From positions 1 to 21,594 of the forward strand of contig CAZEAU010000035.1 in the NCBI GenBank assembly GCA_964510515.1: a stretch of 21,594 bases of DNA. Reading direction: 5' to 3'. Origin of the DNA: SURF-21 sp964510515. GTDB taxonomy: Bacteria; Actinomycetota; Geothermincolia; Geothermincolales; RBG-13-55-18. The position numbers and the translations under genes were made by a program. Positions 7,039 through 14,931 of the stretch are shown in pieces (positions within the stretch are counted from its first letter, which is position 1; each line of letters starts with the position of its first letter). The notes beneath the pieces were generated by a model. The model was not told the origin of the DNA. It worked only from the letters and a program-made list of their open reading frames with translations, and ran no database searches.

Positions 7039-8211
7039 TCATGGCTTGTCTTCCAGGACTGCTTTGGTCTGCTTCTTCTCCCGGTCGCGGTAATAGTCAA
7101 TGGTCACCGCATCGCCGACCTTACGGCTGCGGATCTCCACGATGAGCCCCTCCATGGACTCCACGGGCACCCCGTCCATGGCCACGATGATGTCACCCGC
7201 TTTCAAGCCGGCCTTGTCGGCGGGTGCGCCCGCGACGATCCCCTGCACTATCGCTCCTTCGCTCATGGCAAGGCCGTATCGCTCCGCCACCGACGAGGTG
7301 AGGGTGGAGCCCGTGAAGCCCAGCCAGGGATGGATGACGAAGCCGTTCGCGATAAGCTCGTCGATTATCGGTTTCGCGCTGTCGATCGGTATGGCAAACC
7401 CCAGGCCGTCGTACCCGCCGCTCTCGGAATAGATGGCGGTGTTGATGCCCACGATCTCACCGGAGATATTGGCGAGAGGGCCTCCGGAATTGCCGGGGTT
7501 GATGGCGGCGTCCGTCTGTATCACGCCGTAAAGGGCTTGCCGGGCCGAGATGGTCACGTTGCGGTCGAGTGCGCTGATTATCCCGGAGGTGACGCTGCCC
7601 GCGAAACCCTCGGGGCTGCCCACAGCCACCGCAAGCTCTCCTTCCACGAGGTCCGAGGAGCTTCCAATGGTGGCGCCGGGAATGCCGGAGGCGCTGATCC
7701 TGAGCACCGCGAGGTCCGTATCGGAATCCGTGCCCACCACCTCGGCCTCGTAGGTCGAACCGTCCTGCAGCGACACGGTTATGCTCACGGCATCCTCCAC
7801 CACGTGGTTATTGGTAACGATGTGTCCATCCGAGGTGTAAATGAATCCGGATGCGACACCGGTGCCGCCGCCGAACCCGCCCGTCTGGACCTCGATGTGG
7901 ACCACGGAGGGGAGCAAATTCGCGGCGACCTCTACGAGCGCTTCCGTATTTCCCGACACTGCCATTTTCTCCACGGTACGTACCTCCTGCACCGTTTCCG
8001 CGACCTGCTCTTGGGCAGTGTTTCCACTCAGGACTGCGATGGGGTCGGCCCCGAGTATCAGGGGCACCATAAAGATAACGGCCGCGGCGGCGGCGATCGC
8101 CACGATCGCGGCCATGAGCATTGTCTTCCCCCTGCCTCCCGAGGGAGGCAGGGGGATTTGGGGGGTATCTGGTCGCAAGGTCCCGCATATGTGCTCATCG
8201 CTATCGAACAT
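7039..8211 (-). CDS. htrA: Membrane-anchored HtrA/DegS-type serine protease with one PDZ domain
   Basis: A 390-aa S1C-family trypsin-like protease, acting outside the membrane in protein quality control. A cytosolic N-terminus is followed by one membrane span (about residues 32-54), the protease domain with H136, D166 and S242 (in GNSGGP), and a single PDZ domain (about 297-385). The ATG at 8211 is preferred over the in-frame ATG at 8226 because GGAGG lies 8 nt before it; it also overlaps the stop of the small upstream ORF (8201), consistent with translational coupling. Its N-terminal peptide just before the membrane span is encoded by a 28-bp perfect palindrome, apparently an inserted REP-like element. 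The single PDZ and anchor resemble DegS more than DegP. Cotranscription with the ABC transporter genes upstream is likely. Confidence 0.93.
   Translation of the reverse strand: MFDSDEHICGTLRPDTPQIPLPPSGGRGKTMLMAAIVAIAAAAAVIFMVPLILGADPIAVLSGNTAQEQVAETVQEVRTVEKMAVSGNTEALVEVAANLLPSVVHIEVQTGGFGGGTGVASGFIYTSDGHIVTNNHVVEDAVSITVSLQDGSTYEAEVVGTDSDTDLAVLRISASGIPGATIGSSSDLVEGELAVAVGSPEGFAGSVTSGIISALDRNVTISARQALYGVIQTDAAINPGNSGGPLANISGEIVGINTAIYSESGGYDGLGFAIPIDSAKPIIDELIANGFVIHPWLGFTGSTLTSSVAERYGLAMSEGAIVQGIVAGAPADKAGLKAGDIIVAMDGVPVESMEGLIVEIRSRKVGDAVTIDYYRDREKKQTKAVLEDKP
8128..8155. repeat. 13-bp perfect palindrome inside the htrA coding region
   Basis: Arms 8128-8140 and 8143-8155 are perfectly complementary around a 2-nt centre. 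On the minus strand the element and its flank are read in frame as PQIPLPPSGGRG, a peptide type that arises when REP-like palindromes sit in coding DNA. It lies in the short cytosolic tail, just ahead of the membrane span. Confidence 0.85.
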
Positions 8212-8440
8212 CACCTTCACCTCCATTTTTACCCCGCTCTAAAGGCATGGGCAGGCGCCGCCCTCCACTCTCCATGAGCCGGGAAGCGATAGTCTCGGCA
8301 CCGGATTTCATCTCCTCGGCTCGTTCGGCGTTGATATCTCCATCCGCGGCAAGCATGTCCGCCATCTCGCTTATCCTGCCCGCTAACGCGGCGTCCAAGC
8401 CCCCGAGAGAGACTCCTTCTTCCTCGGCGATCTTCCGCTT

Positions 8441-8444
<4 letters not shown>
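8201..8444 (-). CDS. Small acidic helical protein, apparently frameshifted by one base
   Basis: The protein-like frame ends at 8201 and has no stop back to the TGA of the ATPase gene (8441-8443). It encodes about 80 acidic, helix-prone residues such as GRISEMADMLAADGDINAE and EEMKSGAETIASRLMESG. An ATG at 8442-8444 overlaps that TGA as ATGA, the usual coupling arrangement, but is one base out of frame; dropping one A from the run at 8439-8441 would join it perfectly to this frame. In the present sequence the only in-frame start is TTG at 8398, with poor ribosome-binding-site spacing. It overlaps the htrA start. I do not recognise the family. A real indel, a sequencing error or start-site slippage are all possible. 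Confidence 0.5.
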
Positions 8445-9130
<686 letters not shown>

Positions 9131-9142
9131 CTTCTCTGCCTC

Positions 9143-10660
9143 CTATTCCATGCTCAGGAGCCGGGCGGGCCTGAGCCTGGTTATCCACACCAGGGGCGTC
9201 GCCATCCCTAGCAGGCTTATGCCCAGGAAGATAAGGACGCCGTAGAGAAATAGGCTGCCCTGATAGACGACGTCCAGTCCCGCCGCCTGTTCCCGGCTGG
9301 AGGCCACGCTGAAGCGGCCGCCCTTCTTGTAGAGGCTGCCCGAGCCCATGCCTCCTCCCATGAACTGCCCCGGACCCATGGCGCCCATACCCTCCTCTCC
9401 CGTTTCGGTCCTCGCCTGGTCGTCGCTGAGCAGCCAGTCTCCCACGCTCTGGGAAACCAGGGCGGTGACCCCCGCGGCCAGGACTATCGCGACCAGGCAG
9501 ATGCACATCACCTCCACCGCGAACTGCGCCATGACCTGGCGGTCGGTGGCGCCAACGGCCTTGAGCACTCCCAGCTCACGGGTGCGGCCGCCGATGATGA
9601 TGGCCATGGCCAGGACGATGATGAGCGCGCAGGCGGCGAGGGCGCCGAATAGTCCGATCATTGAGGTCTTGCCCACCTTGAGCAGGGGGTCGGCGATGGC
9701 CTCGAAATCGGAATAGTCGGTGGCCAGTTCGTACCTGTCTCCGTCAGCGATAATCCCATCGAACGCCTGCCGCAGCGCGCTGGTCGAGTCCACGCCGTCA
9801 AAATAGTAAGAGCCCAGGTCCACATATCCCTCTGTGTCGTTCAGCGCCTGCACCATGGAGAGGGGCGCGTAGAAGGTGTCGCCCATGGGGTTGAAGGTCT
9901 CCATGCCGCCGTTCTCTCCCCGCTCTGTCTCCACCGTCCGGTAGATGCCGACGACCGTCAGCTCCATCCCGGCGCTCCGGCCGCGCTGACCGCTGATGGT
10001 GGCGGTTATCGTGTCGCCCAAAGCCAACTCGTTCTCCTCGGCGATGGTCTCCTCGACGACCACCACCGGGTTGGCGTCCAGGTAGTCCTGGTAGGTATAG
10101 AAGGACCCGTCAACCAGGACCTTGTTGCCCAGCATGAAATCGGAAGCGGATGCCCCGCTGGTGTTGCCCTCGAAGGTGAAGCTGCTCGAGGAGAGGGCCT
10201 CGGGCCCCTCCCCCTGTGGACCCCTTTCACGCATGGAGAGCATGGTCTCCACGCGTGCGTTCTCGACATCCTTCAGGGTGATGCGCGCCTCGAGCACTTT
10301 GTCGTAAGTGAGGACCTCCTCCACTTGCGAGAACGCGTCGGCAAGCTCCTCGGGCAGCAGAAACATGGTCCTCTGCTCGAGCATCTCCTCTTCGCTCATG
10401 GTGCGGGCCGAGGCCGCCCGATCGGACTCGTCCCGCGTGCGCTGCTCCTCGAACACCGTCACGCGATATTGCGAGCTTACGCGCAGTTCGGCGTAGTTGC
10501 CGACGCTCTGCTTCACCTCGCTCACCTGGTCATCCGCCGCCAGCTTCACCGCCAGCATGGAGAGCGAGAAGGTGAGACATACGAAGAGCAGCAGGATGAC
10601 CACCAGGTTGCGCAGCGGGTGGCGCCGGAAACTCCTGAAGCCTCTCTTCATGGAACGCAT
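9143..10660 (-). CDS. FtsX/MacB-type ABC transporter permease
   Basis: A 505-aa membrane protein with the classic four-helix layout: TM1 about 19-40, a large extracytoplasmic domain about 41-333, TM2 about 334-357, TM3 about 382-404 and TM4 about 469-494. The FtsX signature RTRELGVLKAVGAT is at 359-372 in the cytoplasmic loop and the end RPARLLSME is typical. The TM3-TM4 outer loop is unusually long and carries a Gly/Met-rich stretch (about 421-442) with five Met and many Gly. The ATG at 10660 follows AAAGGGGG and lies 14 bp after the lipoprotein stop. It pairs with the ATPase downstream. Its substrate is unknown. Confidence 0.93.
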   Translation of the reverse strand: MRSMKRGFRSFRRHPLRNLVVILLLFVCLTFSLSMLAVKLAADDQVSEVKQSVGNYAELRVSSQYRVTVFEEQRTRDESDRAASARTMSEEEMLEQRTMFLLPEELADAFSQVEEVLTYDKVLEARITLKDVENARVETMLSMRERGPQGEGPEALSSSSFTFEGNTSGASASDFMLGNKVLVDGSFYTYQDYLDANPVVVVEETIAEENELALGDTITATISGQRGRSAGMELTVVGIYRTVETERGENGGMETFNPMGDTFYAPLSMVQALNDTEGYVDLGSYYFDGVDSTSALRQAFDGIIADGDRYELATDYSDFEAIADPLLKVGKTSMIGLFGALAACALIIVLAMAIIIGGRTRELGVLKAVGATDRQVMAQFAVEVMCICLVAIVLAAGVTALVSQSVGDWLLSDDQARTETGEEGMGAMGPGQFMGGGMGSGSLYKKGGRFSVASSREQAAGLDVVYQGSLFLYGVLIFLGISLLGMATPLVWITRLRPARLLSME

Positions 10661-10674
10661 ATTCGCTGCCCCCT

Positions 10675-11433
10675 TTACTGCGCGGCGTAATCGGCCAGGT
10701 TCATCTCTACCTTGTCGCCGCTCTCGGTATCGTAGACAACCAGGTTGGTGCCGGCCAGGTCCATGCCCTCGTTCATGGCCGTGCTCTGGGGGTTGAGGTC
10801 GAAGAAGAGGAAGACATCGTCGAGCGCCTCCCCCGCTCTCAACTTGATGGATACGGCCTGCAGGGTCTCGTAGTCGAGAAACGCGGCGGAGATCATGTTC
10901 TCCGACACATAGCCGCCGTAAGTCTTAACGTTTCCGTAGAAGTCCTCGTATAGCCCGGCATAGATGGCGGGGTTCCAGAGGCGGAAGGAAAAGCGGGAGA
11001 GGTCCACCAGCTCGTCACCCGCATTTTCCACCGTCATCTCAATGAGCAGGAAGTCGCCGGCCACCTTTCTTACGCCGGTGCCTGCGACGATACCGTTGCT
11101 GTCCTCCCTGCTCACCGCGACCACGGAGAAGTCGGCCCCCGAGAGATGGACGGTTTTGACCGTCTCGGCCGAGGCCGTCGCGGCGCCCGCATCCGATGAG
11201 GTCGCGTCATCGTCGCCGCTCGCCACCTGGGTCTGGGCCGCCTGCGCATCGTTGCTCGCCCGTGCGTAAGCAGTATCCGCCTCCCCCGGAGGCAGCTTGG
11301 TGGTCGCCCCCGAGTTCCGCGACGCTTGCGTTCCGTCCGAGCACGAAGTTGCCGCCAGGGTCACGGCGACCGCCACCGTCAGGAGCGGCAGCAACAAGAG
11401 CGGCCGGAGAAAGCGGCTTTTCTTCGATGTCAT
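10675..11433 (-). CDS. Putative lipoprotein with DUF4352-like domain
   Basis: A 252-aa predicted exported lipoprotein. The N-terminus is basic (MTSKKSRFLR), followed by a hydrophobic stretch and a lipobox-like AATSC with the lipidated Cys at 31. A Ser/Thr/Ala-rich linker (about 32-95) leads to a C-terminal beta-rich domain (about 97-250). Its pattern of a conserved VENAGDELVDLSRFSFRLW segment followed by a RAGEALDDVFLFF segment resembles DUF4352/telokin-like domains; that assignment is by eye. The ATG at 11433 follows AGGAGG closely; an in-frame upstream ATG at 11472 would put an acidic leader before the signal and is rejected. First gene of the transporter cluster, 291 bp downstream of the kinase gene; it could be the transporter's accessory or sensor component. 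Confidence 0.8.
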   Translation of the reverse strand: MTSKKSRFLRPLLLLPLLTVAVAVTLAATSCSDGTQASRNSGATTKLPPGEADTAYARASNDAQAAQTQVASGDDDATSSDAGAATASAETVKTVHLSGADFSVVAVSREDSNGIVAGTGVRKVAGDFLLIEMTVENAGDELVDLSRFSFRLWNPAIYAGLYEDFYGNVKTYGGYVSENMISAAFLDYETLQAVSIKLRAGEALDDVFLFFDLNPQSTAMNEGMDLAGTNLVVYDTESGDKVEMNLADYAAQ

Positions 11434-11724
11434 CTCATCCTCCTTTTCATCCTCGAAATCGAAGGCCGGCACCCCCCATGTTAGAAAGCGCGGATTAAGG
11501 ATTTATGGCGGAATGATGTGGAGGTTGTTAATTCCGGCCATTGCGGCCGGCGCTGGCAACCGGGTGACAGGTACCGCACAGCCCTGCGGAACGGCGTCGG
11601 CCTGAGGCAATGGGAATTGAGATTCGGGCCCCGGCATCTCACGCCTTCTTCGCTTAACGCGGCTCCGGCCCAAACGGCAGGACACTGAGCCCAAACCCGC
11701 GGGGAAAAGAACGAGCGAAGCCGA

Positions 11725-12879
11725 TCAGGCGGTGGGCAGGGTGAAGAAGACAGCGGTGCCGCGGCCGGGCTCGCTCTCGGCCCACATGCGGCCGCCGTGG
11801 GCTTCAACCAGCCCCTTGGCGATGGAAAGCCCCAGGCCCGTGCCCCCCGTATCCCGCGTGCGAGACCTGTCGGTGCGGTGGAAACGGTCGAAGATGAAGG
11901 GGAGTTCTCCGGCCTCTACCCCCGGGCCACTGTCGCAAACGGAGACGATCACCCCTTCCCCTCCCCTCTTTGCCCCCAGGGCTATGCGGCCCCCCGACGG
12001 GGTGTAGCGGATGGAATTGGCCAGCAGGTTGCCCAGGACCTGCGAAACCCTGCCTGGGTCCGCCAGCGCCGCCGGAATCCACGCCTCCACGTCCATGACG
12101 AGGGCTATTCCCTTGTCCGAGATATCGTGCCCGAAACCCGATGCGGCGGCCCTCAACGCCTCCTCCACCTCCACCCGCATGAGGTCCAGTTCTATCTGCC
12201 CCGCGTCCACCAGCGAGAGCTGCTGCAGGTCCTCGACCAGCCGCGCCAGCAGGGCGTTGTTCTTCGCCAGCACATCGACGGCCTCGGGCTTAAGGTCGAT
12301 GACGCCGTCCTGCAGCGCCTCGAGATAGCCGCGCTGGGCGGCAAGGGGATTTCTGAGTTCGTGCGAGACGTCGGCGATCATGTTCTTGCGCAGCGTCTCG
12401 TTCCTCTCCAGGCTCAACGACAGGGAGTTGAACGCCTCGGCCAACTCCTCCACCTCCCTGCCCCCCTTGAGCTCGACCTGCCTGCCGTAGTCCCCGCCGG
12501 CGATATGGCTGGTAGCCAGGGTCAGCTCGGAGAGGGGCTTGGATATCCTGTCCGCCAGGTACCAGCTGAGCACAAAGGCCAGCATTATCCCCAGGATCCC
12601 GGTGGCCGCGTAGCTTATATTTACGGCCATCAGGCGCTCGTCCCTCATGCCCGCCACGTCGGGCGGCTCGGGAGGGGGCGGCACAAGCGGCTTCACGAAT
12701 TCCCGCTCGATTCCCTCGAAGGTGCTGTCGAACTGCCTGCGCACCAGGTAGTTGGAGATAAGCGCGAAGAACAGTATGCACGCCAGCGTAACGCTCAGGA
12801 TGACCAGGAAGAGCTTCAACCTCAGGTTCATCCCCCTGCGGGTTCCATGACCTCCTCCCCGCCGCATCGACATCTCCAC
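11725..12879 (-). CDS. Membrane sensor histidine kinase (HAMP-HisKA-HATPase)
   Basis: A 384-aa kinase paired with the regulator immediately upstream. TM1 about 21-43, a short extracytoplasmic loop (44-84) with a Pro-rich run VPPPPEPP, TM2 about 85-108 and a HAMP linker 109-161. The HisKA domain has phospho-acceptor H173 in DVSHELRNP. The ATPase domain has the N-box around N284, G1 DSGPG at 316-320, the F-box FDRFHR and G2 GGTGLGLSIAKG from 345. The start is GTG at 12879, 12 bp after the regulator's stop, with a GGGGGA ribosome binding site; ATG at 12873 is an alternative. The tiny outer loop suggests sensing within or at the membrane, perhaps through the transporter, as in BceS-like intramembrane kinases; that is inference. 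Confidence 0.95.
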   Translation of the reverse strand: MEMSMRRGGGHGTRRGMNLRLKLFLVILSVTLACILFFALISNYLVRRQFDSTFEGIEREFVKPLVPPPPEPPDVAGMRDERLMAVNISYAATGILGIMLAFVLSWYLADRISKPLSELTLATSHIAGGDYGRQVELKGGREVEELAEAFNSLSLSLERNETLRKNMIADVSHELRNPLAAQRGYLEALQDGVIDLKPEAVDVLAKNNALLARLVEDLQQLSLVDAGQIELDLMRVEVEEALRAAASGFGHDISDKGIALVMDVEAWIPAALADPGRVSQVLGNLLANSIRYTPSGGRIALGAKRGGEGVIVSVCDSGPGVEAGELPFIFDRFHRTDRSRTRDTGGTGLGLSIAKGLVEAHGGRMWAESEPGRGTAVFFTLPTA

Positions 12880-12891
12880 GCGGTGTCCCCC

Positions 12892-13641
12892 TCAGCCTTT
12901 CTCGCCTTTCCGCACAAGCCGGCAGGCAGGCGCCTCATGGCCTTCAGGCCTCTTCCTCTTCTCCGGCTGGAATCTGTATCCTATCCCATAGACCGTCTCG
13001 ATGAAGTCCCAGCTCTCGGTTTGCCTGGCGATCTTCAGCCTTATGTTCTTGATGTGGGTGTCGATATTCCTGTCATACCCATCATAACCGTCGCCCAGCG
13101 CTATCTCTATGATCTTCCCGCGCGACAGCACGTGGCCGGGACGAGCCGCCAGAGCTGAGAGCAGGCTCATTTCCATTGGCGTCAGGTTTACCGCTTCATC
13201 GCCTATCTTTACCCGGTGTTTGTTCACGTCGATGACCATCGGCCCGGCGACCACGATCCCCTCCTCCGGGTTCTCCTTGTGTCTGCGCAGAACAGCCCTG
13301 ATCCTGGCCACGAGTTCCCGGGGGCTGAAGGGCTTGGTGACATAGTCGTCCGCGCCGATATCCAGGCCGCCTATCCTTTCATCTTCCTCCGACATGGCGG
13401 AGAGGATGATGATGGGCACATCGGAATGCTTGCGTACCTCCCGGCAGAAAGCCAGGCCGTCCAGGTGGGGCATGAGTACGTCCAGCACGATCAGGTCCGG
13501 TCTCTCCTGTCTCCACAACGCGAGGGCCGACTTCCCATCGTAAGCCTCCATGACCGGATATCCCTCCTTGGCCAGATAGGCAACGATAAAAGCAACGATG
13601 TCCTTCTCGTCGTCCACGATCAATATCTTTTCTTTGCGCAT
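12892..13641 (-). CDS. OmpR/PhoB-family response regulator
   Basis: A 249-aa regulator, cognate partner of the kinase encoded 12 bp downstream. The receiver has D10/D11, phospho-acceptor D54 and K103; the C-terminal winged helix (about 130-230) has LTPMEMSLLSALA and ends in YGIGYRF. A basic tail (PEKRKRPEGHEAP, about 227-239) follows the domain. The ATG at 13641 is preceded by GGGAG; an open frame to 13746 exists but its ATGs lack ribosome binding sites. It is the first gene of the minus-strand envelope locus and probably controls it. Confidence 0.94.
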   Translation of the reverse strand: MRKEKILIVDDEKDIVAFIVAYLAKEGYPVMEAYDGKSALALWRQERPDLIVLDVLMPHLDGLAFCREVRKHSDVPIIILSAMSEEDERIGGLDIGADDYVTKPFSPRELVARIRAVLRRHKENPEEGIVVAGPMVIDVNKHRVKIGDEAVNLTPMEMSLLSALAARPGHVLSRGKIIEIALGDGYDGYDRNIDTHIKNIRLKIARQTESWDFIETVYGIGYRFQPEKRKRPEGHEAPACRLVRKGEKG

Positions 13642-13884
13642 CACCGCTCCCGCGTCAATCCGGGCTATCTCCATTATGTGGGAAAGACAGCTCAAAGCAT
13701 AAATGGTGATTGTTAAGGAATTATGAAGAGTGGCCGCTACGCGCATACGGCCCGGAGGCGATTAGATATTCCGGATCGCGGACATTCACGTTATGCTGAG
13801 GTCCTTGCTTGTTGCATCATATGCGCATTTCATCGCGGCCGAACTCCGCCCCTTTCAGATCCTGATCATGGCGAGCCGATCCAG

Positions 13885-13944
13885 CTCGAAAGACGTTGTG
13901 CTCTGCGAGGGGTCTCGTGTGTTCGAACCCCACCCTTTCCGCCA
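13885..13944 (+). pseudogene. tRNA-Ser(CGA) 3'-half remnant, att-site-like
   Basis: The 60-nt stretch reads as a tRNA-Ser from the anticodon loop CTCGAAA onward: a long variable arm, the T-loop TTCGAAC with a T-stem carrying one mismatch, an acceptor strand CCTTTCC, discriminator G and encoded CCA. The 5' half is absent: no GGAAAGG acceptor strand and no matching anticodon stem lie upstream. A tRNA 3' half beginning at the anticodon loop is what tyrosine-recombinase integration leaves at one element end. I see no intact integrase next to it. Confidence 0.65.
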
Positions 13945-14174
13945 AACTATGTTTGAGCTGGTGTTTTATGGACACGTCTCCCACATTAGAAGTCTGCAGA
14001 AACTGGCCGAAAACGGATTGTGACATATTTTGTGACAAATGAGCTTCGCGAAAAGCAGAGCAAAGTGTCTATTGCGAAGCGAAAACCATTCATTTCCCAG
14101 AGAAAAAGCAACGCATACATTGTGAATAAAAAATCTATATGATGTGTATAAGAGGGAGAGAGTAGTACTATATA

Positions 14175-14320
14175 TTGACAACAGGCTTTCTTATGCTTAA
14201 ACTATGTGATAGAGATGGCATTTGTTGGAAAGGAGGGGGATGGAGCAGGACTAGGAAATGAAGGAATGCAGATGATAGGTAATAGAGAAGCTGGCAGAAA
14301 GGAGCTGGCTTTCCTTTTTA
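14175..14320 (+). ncRNA. Candidate short transcription unit with a 4-codon ORF
   Basis: A perfect -35 TTGACA (14175-14180) and TAAACT (14198-14203) are spaced 17 bp. Downstream, AAAGGAGG precedes ATG at 14240, opening a frame of only four codons (Met-Glu-Gln-Asp) before TAG at 14252. A weak hairpin (arms around 14297-14303 and 14309-14317) ends in a run of T at 14315-14319. It could be a small RNA, a leader whose gene was lost, or a decayed gene start. Confidence 0.3.
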
Positions 14321-14357
14321 TATAGAGGCTGAGTTGTCTAGGATTGTTGGAGGCTAC

Positions 14358-14645
14358 CTATCGTTTCAGGCCGCTTCGCTTGAGTATTTCGTAGATCTCT
14401 TCTCGCGGTCCGATGAGCACCACGTAGACGACCTCTGCATCGGGCTTGAGTTGATAGATGATGCGGTGCTCTCCTCCGGGCGTCGTTATCGGAAGGCTGA
14501 ACAGGCCTCCATGACCCTGAAGCGGCTTTCCTGATCTGGGGCGTTACGAGAGCTTAGCGAACGCTTTGTCATAACAGCCCGCCAGCTCGCGGCCATATCG
14601 TGCCAATGATTTGGCCACGCGCCGGGAGCCGTGCACCTCCCACAT
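14358..14645 (-). pseudogene. RelE/ParE-superfamily toxin interrupted by one stop codon
   Basis: The frame from ATG 14645 to TAG 14358 would give a 95-residue protein of RelE size. It begins MWEVHGSRRVAKSLARYGREL and ends with HRIIYQLKPDAEVVYVVLIG then PREEIYEILKRSGLKR, the typical RelE core strands and C-terminal helix. A single in-frame TAA at 14544-14546 (after AFAKLS) breaks it; the frame is otherwise continuous. It starts 6 bp after the antitoxin stop and has no ribosome binding site of its own, so it relied on coupling. Either the toxin is inactivated, or the stop is a sequencing error. Confidence 0.65.
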
Positions 14646-14651
14646 GGGCTA

Positions 14652-14879
14652 TTAACCGGAGTCCTTCGGGTAGAGGCGCACGGACCTCTTGCTGCGCCAG
14701 TCCTCCTCCGCCTCACGGACGATATCCTCCAGGGACAGCTTGCGCAGGACGATCTCCCCTTCCCTTGCCTCCACCGTTATGCGGTCCCCTTCCTCGAAGC
14801 CCAACTGGGCCCGAATCCTCTTGGGGATGACCACCTGCCCCTTGCTGGACATCCTGGTGAGCTCTATCTGGCGGGCCAT
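14652..14879 (-). CDS. AbrB/MazE/SpoVT-type antitoxin
   Basis: A 75-aa protein with the swapped-hairpin AbrB fold signature SSKGQVVIPKRIRAQLGF at residues 11-28, followed by GDRITVEAREGEIVLRKL and a charged C-terminal helix that would bind the toxin. The ATG at 14879 is chosen because AGGAGG (14888-14893) lies 8 nt upstream; two in-frame starts (14882, 14888) are too close to it. It is followed after 6 bp by the broken RelE-like toxin. A 13-bp perfect palindrome covering its promoter is the likely autoregulatory operator. Confidence 0.88.
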   Translation of the reverse strand: MARQIELTRMSSKGQVVIPKRIRAQLGFEEGDRITVEAREGEIVLRKLSLEDIVREAEEDWRSKRSVRLYPKDSG

Positions 14880-14891
14880 CTTCATCACCTC

Positions 14892-14931
14892 CTCTATGTA
14901 AGATTATAAGAATATCTTACATAGAGCGCAA
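14892..14931 (-). promoter_or_regulatory. Antitoxin promoter inside a 13-bp inverted repeat (operator)
   Basis: Perfect arms CTCTATGTAAGAT (14892-14904) and ATCTTACATAGAG (14914-14926) surround a 9-bp centre. Read leftward, a consensus TATAAT (14903-14908) lies in that palindrome and TTGCGC (14926-14931) is 17 bp upstream. One arm reaches the ribosome binding site, so a bound antitoxin would block both transcription start and leader. This is the usual design of toxin-antitoxin autoregulation. Confidence 0.7.

Larger units (their letters stand above)
13642..14357. other. Long intergenic region, start of the accessory segment
   Basis: No protein gene is supported in these 716 bp. It contains the upstream region of the regulator gene (an AT-rich patch at 13700-13730 with TTAACA on the minus strand), a tRNA-Ser 3' remnant (13885-13944), two TTGTGACA copies (about 14018-14038), a 7-bp inverted repeat (14043-14049/14074-14080), and a candidate small transcription unit (14175-14320). 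Composition becomes more AT-rich from about 14020. Confidence 0.5.

Noticed and set aside
7015..8277. Long plus-strand open frame (420 codons)
   Set aside because: Antisense to htrA; the minus-strand protein has a full catalytic triad and PDZ domain.
11797..13158. Long plus-strand open frame (453 codons)
   Set aside because: Antisense across the kinase and regulator genes, which have complete domain signatures on the other strand.
13966..14038. Possible integrase C-terminus next to the tRNA remnant
   Set aside because: The position is right for an integrase, but the few residues in any frame show no catalytic Arg, His or Tyr motif.
14652..14909. Short plus-strand open frames opposite the antitoxin
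   Set aside because: Shadows of the AbrB-type gene, which has a good ribosome binding site and fold signature.
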